Source: Nemania diffusa (lineage: Eukaryota; Ascomycota; Sordariomycetes; Xylariales; Xylariaceae). Taken from it: a stretch of DNA of 64,000 nucleotides. Where the stretch lies: assembly GCA_038501195.1 (NCBI GenBank), contig JBBPUQ010000003.1, forward strand, positions 434,001 through 498,000, given 5' to 3'. Position 1 is the first letter of the stretch; every line of letters starts with the position of its first letter. The position numbers were made by a program, and so were the translations under genes. Of the stretch, positions 13,101-24,220 are shown piece after piece. The notes under the pieces were generated by a model that saw nothing but the letters and a program-made list of their open reading frames with translations, had not been told where the DNA came from and ran no database searches.

Positions 13101-15536
13101 TGCTACTTGGTCGTCTTCCTGGTCGTCTTCCTCGCCGTTTATTTCGCCATGATCACCATGCATAAATGGAGGGTTCTGATTGTCACCGAAGATGTCTACT
13201 GGCTCTTGGTTTACGACGTCAGCATCGGCAGGGGGGACGTCACCCCACATGAAATCCGCAACGCGGCCAACGATAGTGACGGGTTGCTGTGGAGGTGCAA
13301 TGACACGGCGAGTCTCCGCGTCAAGACCAGGCACAGCCATGCCTGCGTCTTCTCGATCTTCGACCACGCTTGGTTGAGGCATGTCGCTCGGTATTTCCTC
13401 GCTCGGCTCTACTATATCCGCTGTGATACTGGGTTCGGGTAGGGATGGTGAACGAACTGAAGTCCGGTCAACGGAAGGAACGACGACAGAAGCATTGCTA
13501 GCTGCCGATATTTCTGTCGGTTCGTCATTTGAATCGGCAGTGAAGCCACTCTCCATTTCCGAAAGCGTAGAGTCAAATGTAAACGCGTCAACTCCCGAAT
13601 CTTGCGTCGTATCCGAGGACCTATCTGAGGACAGGTTGGAAAATGACCAACTGTTGTTTCCAAGGGGATTGATCGTTTGGCGAAGCTCCGGGCCATCGGA
13701 TGTAGCCCGCTGCCGTGAAATCGAAGGAATCGAGGTGGGGGGAGGAGACGATGGCACTTGACCCTGTGCGTTGCCGATATCATCAGCCCTGCCTTTGCCT
13801 TTATTTAGAGGAATAGTAGCATTGACCGCATCGTTGTCGTCATCAGAGCCGGCCCACGTCCAACTTGAGCTGTCACTACACGCCTTCTCAGCTACCACTG
13901 ATGATGGTGACGATGCGCGGTTATGCAAGAAACGGCTGAATCGAGCTTCATCAAGACCTTCTTGTCGAATAATCTCACGAATTCTGTCATTATCTCCGTC
14001 AGCGGCTCGGTATATACGTACGTATTCGCCGATCGTAGTTCGTCCCGAAGTCCCGTCTCTATCGATCCCGAGAGGGCTCGGCTCGCGCAAGAACCCTACT
14101 TGGCCTTCCTCTAGGAACCCTCTAGGGCTCCTTTCGGCTGAGACTGGGGATGATCCACGGCTTGTTTGGATCTGATCTGGTATGTTCAATATGGGCCGTC
14201 TCCCCATTCCCACAATAGGCCGCGGGCGCAAATTGGGTCGAACTATGTCGGGTAAAGGTTCGGCTGGGCGCAGACTCCGGTGCTCATCATGGGCGCCCGC
14301 TCCTCCGAAGTGGGCATCATTACTTGGATTGGCGTTTTCTTTCTCTTCTTGGTCACCCTCCTCGGAATCTGAATCAGGTACCGGAATGTCTAGATGGAGA
14401 GCAGGTGGTGCAGGTGCTGGTGCCGCAGGTGCCGCAGGTGCCGCAGGTGCTACAGGCGGTGCGGGTGGTGCAGGCGGTATCATGTCGTTTTCGGCATCCT
14501 CAGCAGCAAAAGCAGCGCGCATGTTGATCTCAGGTTGCTGTTGGACAACATAGTCACGAACCAGGATGATCAAGATGAAGCAGATGATTGCAAGCAGCGT
14601 GATGATCTGCCCTTCAAGCACGTGGATGATGATTCGGTTCACAGCCGTATTCCTGGTAATACGATTTAAGAAATCAACATCGCTGAGAAGAGACCGTCGT
14701 GGATCCGATAGCATCGTTTTAGCGATTTTGTGAAGTTGCGTGACATTGACAGTATTGAGGAGCTCCTGATTTGTAATTTGGGGTTGGGCTGATAGGCCAA
14801 ACAACATGCGCAGCCACGAATGGGATGTGCTTACATTGAGAGGCTTAGATACGGCCTTTATGAGGGCGGACACAGGAAGCTGGTTCAGAACAGTGTTCAG
14901 AGAAGCGGGTGTAGTGGCGGCGGCCAAAAGGGGTGTCGAGGGACACACGGTTGTCCCTGTCATGGTTATCGAAACGGTGTTAGTTCCTGGCATCGTGGAG
15001 AAATTGCGCGAATCCAGCAGCACTGCAGTGCCCCCGAAGCCCTCGTCACTGACCCAAAACAGAAAGGACCATATCGATCGCATGAGATAGGGAAGCCCGC
15101 CAAGCCATACACTGGTAACCAGAGCGGCCCTCAGCCAGACGAGAAAATTCCGAAGCAGGTACCTGGTCATGTGGTGGATGAAGATGTGGAAAGGCAGATG
15201 CTTTGGCATGTCAGGAGAATAGAGTTTGGTGAATCGAAAGGCTGTCTTGCACAGTTCGCAGTGTTTCTTCTGCGAATGCGACAACCACTCCATCAGACAG
15301 TCTTGGTGGACATATTTTATACTCCCACTGCATTTGCACGGGAAGAACAGCGGCTCGTCGTCGGTGGCTTCGCCCCTGCAAATCCGACAGGTATCGAGAT
15401 CGATGGGGGCATCATCGGCCCAAGGGTCGCTGGACGCTATCATGTTGCTCTTGACGTCGGCTCGAGTGGCGGCATGTCGTTGGGCGTGATGGGAATCATC
15501 GACCGCCGCCCCGTGTCTGGCGGGACGGTCATCCAT
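10199..15536 (-). CDS. SSM4: ER membrane RING-CH E3 ubiquitin ligase, Doa10/MARCH6 (TEB4) family
   Basis: Two exons, 15536-11958 and 11893-10199, surround a 64-nt intron with a textbook CATACTAACC branch point; the product is 1757 residues. The start at 15536 places the RING-CH domain at residues 50-96 in C4HC3 order: C50, C53, C67, C69, H77, C80, C93, C96. In-frame codons upstream lack features, so the longer start is not preferred. A membrane helix pair follows the RING, then a long acidic Ser/Pro-rich cytosolic stretch, then many hydrophobic segments to the C-terminus, including the conserved 'FIRDPDDPEFHPVRDVLER' motif across the intron. In yeast and animals the enzyme ubiquitinates misfolded or short-lived proteins at the ER and inner nuclear membrane for ERAD, with Ubc6/Ubc7-type E2 partners. 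Length is larger than the 1319-residue yeast protein because of the soluble insert. Assignment is secure. Confidence 0.95.
14395..14485. repeat. In-frame trinucleotide repeat coding Ala/Pro in Doa10
   Basis: The plus strand carries tandem copies of a GCAGGTGCC-like unit here. On the coding strand they give a low-complexity Ala/Pro run (PPAPPVAPAAPAAPAAPAPA). It lies in the cytosolic linker and is a likely site of length variation between isolates. Confidence 0.7.
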
Positions 15537-18171
15537 CGTTTGTGGCGGACGGGCGGTCCAAAGTGTGATGGGGATAGCAGGTATCGGCTTATCACTGGTA
15601 TGGATTGGTGCGAGGGATCCCCTCGGGGCTATAGTGTAGATATTGCGACCATGAGAAGCAGAGACTGTCCGGTTGCGAGGGCCGCGCACACACACACGAA
15701 CGAGGGAGCGAAAAGAGGATGGACAGTCGTATACACAAGGAGACCCCCGCGACGCCGGCGGGTATATAGAGGCAAGAGAAGTGAGTCGGGCAGCAAGAGC
15801 GCAAAACCCTATCCTTGTATCCTTGTTGCCTGGCTGTGCTGTGCGTGCGCTTTCTAGAATACGACGACCTTAGCCCACCAATGTCTCACCGTCAGAGCCA
15901 CCCGACCCGGTTTCGGTTAGCCACTTGCGCGCGCTGACTGACTGACTGGAGGACGGGGTACGGTACAGAGTACAGGCGGACGGTAAGAGGAGGCCGTTTC
16001 TCCAAGATGAATCGCCGGAGAAGACGATGATGAATTAGAATTATGCTCGGCTGTCTCGGGCGGTTGGAAGTGACGGGATGTCGAGATGAATCCGAGGAGA
16101 TTGGGTGAGAGTCAAGACGAGTCAGGTCTAGGGTGCTGGCTGTGTCTTTGTGGCAATTACTGTAAACTAGATTACCTACTGCGTACTGGACGCCGAGCAT
16201 GAATGAAGGTGTCTTGGCAGTCAGAATGGATAGCACAGTCTAGAACACTGTATATGCCCGTAGTACGGATTACTTATTTAACCGCCATTTGAGTAGGTAA
16301 TCTGAGGATTAATGGATCGTTGTTCTGCAGGTAAATACACTGTGCTACTGTTGAATTAGGCAGGCATTACCAGTATGTATGTACCTGTCACCGGCTGCCG
16401 AATTCCGTACTGTAAGTTTATTGGGCACCTTAGGTAAGCTACTAGTGCATGACAGGTTTCAAAAGCATTAAGTGTGTTGTTAATACTTTATAAGATTATC
16501 TATGCAGATAGATAGGTAGTCTATTATCTGATGTTGATATGTTGTCGAAGTACCTTAGTAACTGGGGAAATTGGGGGCTAGATCAACTTTATATTGATCT
16601 TACATACATGTAGGTAGGGAGGTCCTCTACTAAACCCACCAGGTCGAGATTATATATCTAAATTTTATGTTCATGATAACGGAAACAAAGTGGGCAAGAT
16701 AGCCTAGATCCAAGAATGTCAATGGATAGGTATGTATACGTATTGCACTGATGTTTTAATCAATCGCCATTATCGATGACGATGACGATGCCTCTAGTGT
16801 GCACTACTAGTATGTCTACTGTAGCTACCTACATACAGATAGGTAGTTTCCCACCTAGATAGGTACGCGACCAATCAGTACAGCAGGTCGTAGGACACCC
16901 GACCCAAGACGTCATTGACCTCATCTACTCAGGGAATTGTGTGACTATCCGTCTACAACTAACTAGACGACACGCCGCCTGTTCTGGGTTAGAATAGACC
17001 TCCCTCCTTCTAGTGATGAATCCTTGGCAGAGCATCTATCTACTTATCTATATCTATCTAGTGATCTACCCCGCTAAATGCGGCTTTCGTCTCTACCAGC
17101 ATGTGAGGCTGGGCACACGCCTTACGACGCATTGTACGAGACGATCTCTGGGAATGCCGAGACATGCAGATAGATTCGCTAAGAATTAGAAAGCATCCAA
17201 GGTACGGATTAGAGAGAGATCGAATGACTAAGAGGCAACGTGTTTTCGCCTGTATGGAGTCTAAAGGGAGAATTTATTAGGGGCATATAAACATACATAT
17301 AAAAATATGAAAACAGGGGGAAGAGGATGAAAAGGGTGAGTCCGAGCTGGTTCCTAGTTTCTAATCCATGTAGGTGCTGTATAGAGGTGATGAGATGGTA
17401 GAAGATGAGACGAGAATTGTCCGCTGAAACACGATCAGGATTGGTTCAAACAGGCTGCTGACTGGAGGGGCAGTCTCAGAGACCTGCACTCCATCTTGCA
17501 GTGCCAAGAGATACCTCCCCAGTGCACCCAGCGACGCCTGCCCGTGGCCGATGCGGTAGGTAACTTTAGGTAGGTACTCTGTACAGGATACCCTATGGGC
17601 CTATGTACGGCACAGCGCTACTGTAGGTCTCCTACTTCACTGCTGCACATGTAGGTAGGTACTCCTAGCTAGGCCCTAGGGACCTTAGAGTACCCACCCA
17701 CACATGTAAACTCCACCTCGTCATCATCATCGTCGGAGCTCTTATCTTTCGCGACCTTGATTTTTTCCCCCTTCTACTGCGGCCACCTTGACCTCTAGGT
17801 ATTTACTTCTTTGTAGCCGCTCACCTCGGCTTCCGTGTTTTGTGCATCACCACACCTTCGCGGCCCTCTCTCGGTGCTGCTGTAATTTCGCAATTGTTTA
17901 TTTTGATTACTGCTGGCTCGGTTCTTGACCTAGATCATCTTCGCCCGCGTCCTTGTCTTGCTGGTCCTGATCTGTTACGCGCATTCTGCACTGTATATTG
18001 AGTGCGAGCTCCGGATGCAACATTGGACTTGTCACAACGCTGCGTCGCATAACGTGTATTGATGACTGGTCAACTACAAACAAAGAACACGGAATCAGCC
18101 AACCATCGCCATTTGCCATTCCTGTGACCGAGTCCTTTCCACATCACCATTTTCCTATCGTGCTTCTGCTA
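15537..18171. promoter_or_regulatory. Divergent intergenic region rich in TAGGTA motifs
   Basis: This 2.6-kb stretch lies between two divergently transcribed genes (Doa10 to the left, the long repetitive protein to the right) and must contain both promoters. No coding content is convincing. Many copies of TAGGTA or its complement TACCTA occur, often in tandem or inverted, for example near 16608-16620, 16825-16868, 17555-17580 and 17649-17662. A polypyrimidine-rich section precedes the right-hand gene (17700-17900). Confidence 0.5.
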
Positions 18172-21100
18172 ATGGCCGTCATCATGGATGACAAGCGGAA
18201 ATCCCATACAAATGGCTCACTCAAGGGTCCCAAGGTCGTCAATAGCGTCAATGGGCATGCCGTCTCAAATGCACCGCAGAAGCGCAAGTCTTCCAAAAGG
18301 CCGAGGGGCTTTTTTGCTCGGTCCTTCAACCTGATTGCTAGGTGCGTCTCCTGAGATTGATAAATTCCTCCTAAGATCGCGAGACTGATTCTGGTGCGCT
18401 TTTGCCGTTGCCCTCGTGCAGACTCCTAACATGGTATTCCATCGTCACCGTAGTATTCCGGTGTCCTGCTTCGCTCGACGCGTGTAACGAGACATCCCCG
18501 AAAATCTGTAAACCATATTTCCACGCCAAACAGGCCGTCGCGCCACATGTAGGCCCCTACTATGATACCTACGCGGCACCCTACGTTAGCCTCGCCCGTC
18601 CCTACTACGACACCCTTGATCGCAGTGTCATCACCCCGGGTCGCGCTTATGCTGTCAAATATGGAGGACCCCGCGTGGCTCAGGCTCAGGCTTTTGGACA
18701 TGCCGAATGGGAGAAGAGTGTACAGCCACAGATCCTCAAATACCAGGTCCTGGCTAAGGCGCAATACGATCATATCATCTCCCCATATGTTGACAACGCG
18801 GCCACCACCATTGCGCCGTACTATGAAATCGCCCGGACAAATGCCCTGCAAACCTATCACGAGATCCTTGTTCCAACATATACATTCATTCATCCTTATG
18901 CTGCCCAGAGTTACGACGTTGCTTACGGCCTTACCAAGGATACTGTCATCCCATCCATAGTATGGACCTGGAACAAGACATATGCCTTCCTAGATTCCGC
19001 CGTTTGGCCCCATGTGCATGACGTTTATGTCCTGAAGGTAGAGCCACAACTTGTACGTATCGGCGAGAGACTTGGTCGATACAACGAGAAGAAGGCGAAG
19101 CCTACCTCAGACGGGACCGACTTGTAAGTGATACCTCGGCCTTGTCATGTATTAGGCGTGCTAATCAGTCGTTAGTATTGTACCAAAGTCTACATTCGTC
19201 AAGCCCACCTCTTCTGTCTCATCGACTACCTCTCTAGCTACCGCGACGCCTACCCAGACCGCATCTGAAGCACCCGATGCAGAGCACTCGCCCGTCCGCG
19301 AAGTACTCCCTGACACACAATCTAAACCCATCGACACGCCGAAGACGAAGCAGGAAATTCGCGAACTGGCTGCCAAGACTGTCGCAGAAGACCTAGAGTC
19401 ATGGCAGGATAAATTTTCTCAAGTTGCCGAGGAAGGCGCTTCTGAAATCGAGGACCGTATTGATGAGATCTCCGGGCGTATGATCGAATACCGCGCTAAC
19501 GCCATGGGCCGCTCACTAGTAAAACAGCTAGAAACCACGGCGCGCTTAGAACTTGAGGCGCTTAAAAAGACCATTGTCAACATCTTGGGAAATGGAAAGG
19601 ATGATGCCACGGCAAGAGACGAAAAGATAGCCGCTGCGGTTCGTGGTGCTGGTCTGGCAATTAAGAACAAGGCCCAAAACATCCGTGACTGGCGCCATAC
19701 CTACGAACAAGAGACTGAGATCGCGGTGACCAAGGCTGCCGAAGAACATTTTACTATTCTCGAGCAGACTAGGGATCTAGCGCTCCAGAAGATTGGTATG
19801 AAATGGGCTTGGATGGATGGCGTTACGTACAAAGACTGGCAAAAATATCATCAACTGAAGGATCGCTTCGATGAGTGGATAGAAGACCTCAAGCGCCTGA
19901 TTACCACCCACCCTGGTCTCGCGGCGGCACAGACCGCGGGCACTGATATAGAAGACGAGGGTATGGCTATTGCTCAGGAAGCAGCGGTGGAGCTTGGAAG
20001 GTTGAAGCAGGTGGTAGTATGGAAGCTGACTGCCGAGGACTTCACCAATGATTTCGACAGTGATACTATGCGGTTAGCTGCTGAGGCCGTAGAGAACCGA
20101 GTCGCGGAGGCCGCCGAATCAGCACGTTTAGCTGCTGAAGCCGCCGCTAATGAGGCTATTATGAGTGCTAACATTGTGGGGGAAACCCCTAGTGAAGCGG
20201 TGGACGTTGCCGCAAGTTCAATCACTGCTGATACCGAGGAGATGGAAGATATAAACACCTCTTCTTTGCCTCCAACGGAAAGCTTAGCAACTGAATCGAC
20301 TGGCAGTGTTACTGATCTAGGCTCTGGATCTTCGTCAACAAGCGATTCCACAAGCGCGGCTGATCCCATTGAGCCTCTACCCACCTCGGAGCCAATAGAC
20401 GGACCGGAACAAATTGAAGAGATGATTCTGGAATCAACCGATCTGCCGATCCATTCGATTCAGGAAGAAGCCGCACCGACTACTGTGAAATCAGCCTTGT
20501 TCGGAGCAGCAGCCGAGTCTGTCCCCACTCGGCAACCTATATTGGAAGAGGATGATAATAATGATGCATTTTCTTCGGTGTCAAGTGTGCTATCTATAGT
20601 CGAATCGGATGTTCCCGCAAGCATCACGTCTGCTGCGCAATCCGCCTACACAGCCGCAATTGCCAGAGCAGCAGACCAGTATTCTCGTGCTATGTCAGCC
20701 GTATCTGCGCAAATCTCAGGCACGCCAAAACCTGTCTACGAAGAGATGTTTAGCTCAGTTTCAAATGGATACTTTAGTGCTATGGGTGCAGCGAACTCGC
20801 AACTTAATGAGGCTATGACAGCAGCATCCGAAGGATTATATGGCACTCCAACCACCAAGTGGGCTCCCGGGATCCCAACGGTGCCATCAGTTGATTGGGA
20901 ACAGGTCCAATCCATTGCACATGAAAGATTACAAGATTCCGTCAATTGGGCTTCTGAGCAGTACGAGTCGGCCAAGGTTGCAATTGGCGCAGCTAAGCCC
21001 ACCCCAAGCACTTATCTCGAAGAGGCGGAAACGCGAGCTGAAAAACTTCTTGACCAAGCTAAGCACAACTACTTCGCCGGAGTAGGTATTGCCCATGCTC

Positions 21101-21759
21101 GCTACTCCGAATTCCTATCTGCAGCCTCTACCGCGGTGGGCTCTCTAACTGCTACCCCCACACCAACAAATATCCAGGAGTCAGCATCGTCAGCCGTCTC
21201 CGCTGCCAGTGAAGCTGCCGAATCGGTAGCGTCATCTGTCGGTGATCTAGCTCGAGAGGCGAAGGATTCGATCGATGAGAGCTGGGATATACTCGTTAGT
21301 CGTGTTAGCTCACAGGTTTACGGTGCTCCCACGCCGACACCATGGTACGAAAATTTATATGCAACCGCCAATGACTACGTGTCTCAGGTCGACGACTTGG
21401 CCGTGTCTGCTACCGAAGTTATCGCCAATCAGATATCCGCTGCCTCCTCACTAGCAGACGAATATGCTGCTTCCGCTAACTCGGTAGCTTCTTCACAGTA
21501 CGCCTCCGTCAGCTCCCTAATTTCTGAACTAGTAGTTGGCAAGGAACCCAGCTACACCGAGTCTGTTTATTTGCGACTTGCTCATGCGTACACAACCGGG
21601 CTTTCCTCGATATCGAGCATTGGCAGTGTTGCATCTGCTACGGCGGTCAGTGCTGCTAGCAAAGTAAGCGATGCTGCAAGCTCTGGCATAGAAGCAGTTA
21701 GTGAAAACATCGCTGCGGCAACAGACAAGGTCAAGGACACAGTCAAGGATGAGCTATGA
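18172..21759 (+). CDS. Long repetitive membrane/coiled protein, fungal family often mislabelled 'hoxa13'
   Basis: Three exons, 18172-18341, 18422-19123 and 19176-21759 (introns of 80 and 52 nt), encode 1151 residues; the ends join in frame with AG/GTGCGT and TT/GTAAGT donors. A basic N-terminus (KRKSSKRPRG) precedes one hydrophobic stretch (LLTWYSIVTVVF), suggesting a signal anchor. The next 200 residues repeat Tyr/Pro/Ala segments such as GPYYDTYAAPYVSLARPYYD. A Glu/Lys/Arg-rich helical part follows, then an Asp/Glu/Ser/Thr linker. The last 400 residues hold several copies of a 45-65 residue unit starting with G-T/A-P-x-P-x-x-Y-E and rich in Ala, Ser and Tyr, as in amphipathic lipid- or coat-binding helices. 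I recall fungal databases naming this family 'transcription factor hoxa13'. I see no homeodomain, so that name is misleading. Function unknown; membrane or lipid surface association is inference. Confidence 0.85.
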
Positions 21760-22632
21760 GCACTACAGCTACCTGTCCTACGTCATAACAAGTTTCAGAA
21801 CACATCAACACCCAAAGTGACGATATATTCAGCAACAAATCATATCGGTGTACCAATATGCTGCTATTGTAGCAATATAATCCGTATTTCACCTTTTCTC
21901 TAATTCCCATCTTACTCTCTAGCAAGTTCACGTATACCCCAAGTGTTTCTTGTTTGGTCCGTGGAATTTCTCTCCCTCATCTACTATACGGGACCTAGTA
22001 CGAGGGAAAACTTGATTCCTGTTGTCAGTGACATTGCCGGATACCCTGGTTGTTCAGGACGCGCAATGGCGGCGCTAGTAAGCTGAGGGATATGATAGTC
22101 TCCCGCATATCGTTCTTGGGGTTCTTGGTTTTTTTTTAGGGCTGGCAAAATAATAGCTATTTCTCCCATTTTGGGAGCAGCGGGGTGGGGATAGATAGGG
22201 AACCGGACCATGAAATAGTAGCTCGCGAGGAGAAGGACTTCACAGGGTTGTACAATATACATGTATCAGGTATGGAGTTGCAGCTCGATCAATGATTCCT
22301 TTTCTGTTCTACTTGTAGCTCATATCTACTCGTCGACGTTGTAAATAGTCCCTTTGTATTTGAAATCAATATCAGTCTCGTTAAAGTGTGCCTTCATGAC
22401 CAGATCTCAGTTTTCATAAACAAGTGTCTTAGCTGGTCACCTGGCTCGCCGTGATTGGACACACTGCGGCAGGACTTTGTAGGTAAACAGATACAACTTA
22501 CGCAACCAATACTTTTCTCGCGTTTCCCTACTTCCGTCATGGCCCTTGTAGATCAAACATTACCCTTTGAACCTCATGAAACATTCGATCTACTCATCAT
22601 ACTTCTGCAATAGGAGTCGCAAAACAGCAATA
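21760..22632. other. Intergenic interval
   Basis: No gene seen. It contains the 3' flank of the long repetitive gene and presumably the promoter of the small gene at 22633. No repeat or RNA gene was recognised. Confidence 0.45.
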
Positions 22633-23085
22633 ATGGTCTGTCTTCCATGTTTTTGGCATCGCAAGCATCGGGTTTATAAAGTCGACCAAAGGCCGACTGA
22701 ACAGCAGAAAAGCGAGGCCCTGCCGGCAGAGAATGGCATTTCACCACGCCGGGTGCAGGACGAAGAATTAAAGCACGACCAAACTCCGACGCTGCTAGCG
22801 GAAAAGAAGAACGAACCGAACTCCCCGACTGTCGACAGAAACCTAGTCATCCAATCTAAGATAACTGTGGATGTGAGTCGGAATAGTGAACACGATCCCC
22901 TCTACAACGACATGGATTACTCATTCCCGTGCCAAAAGAGTGAAGAAAGGGCTAGGGGAGTAACAGAAACCACAGGTATTGATGGGTTCCGTGATGTGGG
23001 CGGGAAGGAGGGTAAACACTCACTACCCACCAAGAGAGAACGATTAGAGGATCAAGTCCCGATGATTATTGAATGTTGGCAGTAA
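22633..23085 (+). CDS. Small hypothetical hydrophilic protein
   Basis: A single open frame gives 150 residues from the ATG at 22633. An in-frame ATG at 22567 would add 22 residues without features. The chosen N-terminus MVCLPCFWHRKHR has two cysteines beside basic residues, a pattern compatible with S-palmitoylation at a membrane, but this is only a suggestion. The rest is charged and probably disordered, rich in Glu, Lys, Pro and Asp, with no known domain. It sits 740 bp from the mutated retroelement. Its codon use looks like genic DNA rather than mutated repeat DNA. It may be a real lineage-specific gene or a chance frame. Confidence 0.4.
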   Translation: MVCLPCFWHRKHRVYKVDQRPTEQQKSEALPAENGISPRRVQDEELKHDQTPTLLAEKKNEPNSPTVDRNLVIQSKITVDVSRNSEHDPLYNDMDYSFPCQKSEERARGVTETTGIDGFRDVGGKEGKHSLPTKRERLEDQVPMIIECWQ

Positions 23086-23823
23086 TGGCCCGGCATTTAT
23101 TAAAACATCTAGCAGATATTTTAGTGTTTCCTACCCCGCTTCTTACATTCCTCTCGTTATCCCTTTTATAACAGGTCACCTCCTGTTAGTTCGTAACGTA
23201 GCTACAGTCTGCCAGTGGCACACACACCCTAGGGTGCTACAGCCTGCCTTTGCATAGTATAGTGGAGGTCGATCAACGTATAGGAATATATGAAGAGCCA
23301 CGACTATAAAGGATCTATATAGGAGCCCAACGAGTGATCATATTGTGGTAGTTTCTAGGTTATGGAAGTGTAGCTAAGGCCCCTAGCCTTCTATATAGAG
23401 AGCATTTGGTCGCACTTCATAGGGAGCTTACACAATACAATCCCATTGCTCCGTCACAGCTTCTAATTAGACCCATGGAGATTTTCCCACCACAATGACT
23501 TACATAAATACAAACAGTCTAAGTGTCATTGGCATTATTTTCCCAATTTTTATTCTCATCTTATTCTCTATTCGGATTTACAGTTAGTGACGGACTTCTC
23601 GATAATCCCAACTCGATAAAGTTTTTAACACTTTATATCACCACTTACTTTATTACAAAGTAGCAGGACTACACAGTTTCCTTTTAACTATTAAGCAGCA
23701 GCTTTTAAATTCAACTATACCACTTTTAAATCAACAATAGCTCTAAAAGGTTATTCTGATATCTGCCAAATTAGTAGTTGGGTCAATAACAACCAGCGAA
23801 TACTTAGTGTTGTATATTAGTTT
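23086..23823. other. Flank of the retroelement with rising A+T content
   Basis: No gene is visible. Base composition changes gradually from genic to A+T rich, notably after about 23500. This is the pattern expected when mutation of a repeat leaks into its neighbour sequence. Confidence 0.45.
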
Positions 23824-24220
23824 TGTATAACAGTATAAATAGATTTAGTAAAGCGAGCTTAAAAAGTTGGGTTATAAAATCTACTTAAATAAACTTATTT
23901 AATAAAAAGCTTAAAAAAAAGCTTTTGCAAAAGCTTTTTTACTGCTTATAACATTATTTATTAAAATTACTACTTATTACAAATGTTTATTATTATAAAC
24001 AAATAAAAGCGATTATAAAATTAAAACTTAAAAATAAAATATTAAGCTTAATTTTAATATTTATTAAAAATATATATATATATATATAAAATTTAAAAAT
24101 TAAAAAACTAAAGTAATTAAAATATAAAGTAAGTTTTATTTTAATATATTTTTTAAAATTGTTTTAATTATATTAATTTAATTTTATTTATTAAATTTAA
24201 TTATATTTTTATATATAATA
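23824..24220. repeat. Left long terminal repeat
   Basis: It aligns with 31436-31830 (offset 7,612 bp at its start, 7,610 at its end). The match starts abruptly at TG 23824; the bases before it differ. Its outer (left) half keeps more C and G than the right copy, whereas its inner half is almost pure A+T. It contains an inverted repeat AAAAGCTTTTGCAAAAGCTT near 23917-23937. Confidence 0.85.

Noticed and set aside
18172..21759. Homeobox transcription factor assignment
   Set aside because: The name is one I recall being attached to the family, but no homeodomain helix-turn-helix (WFxNxR) is present.
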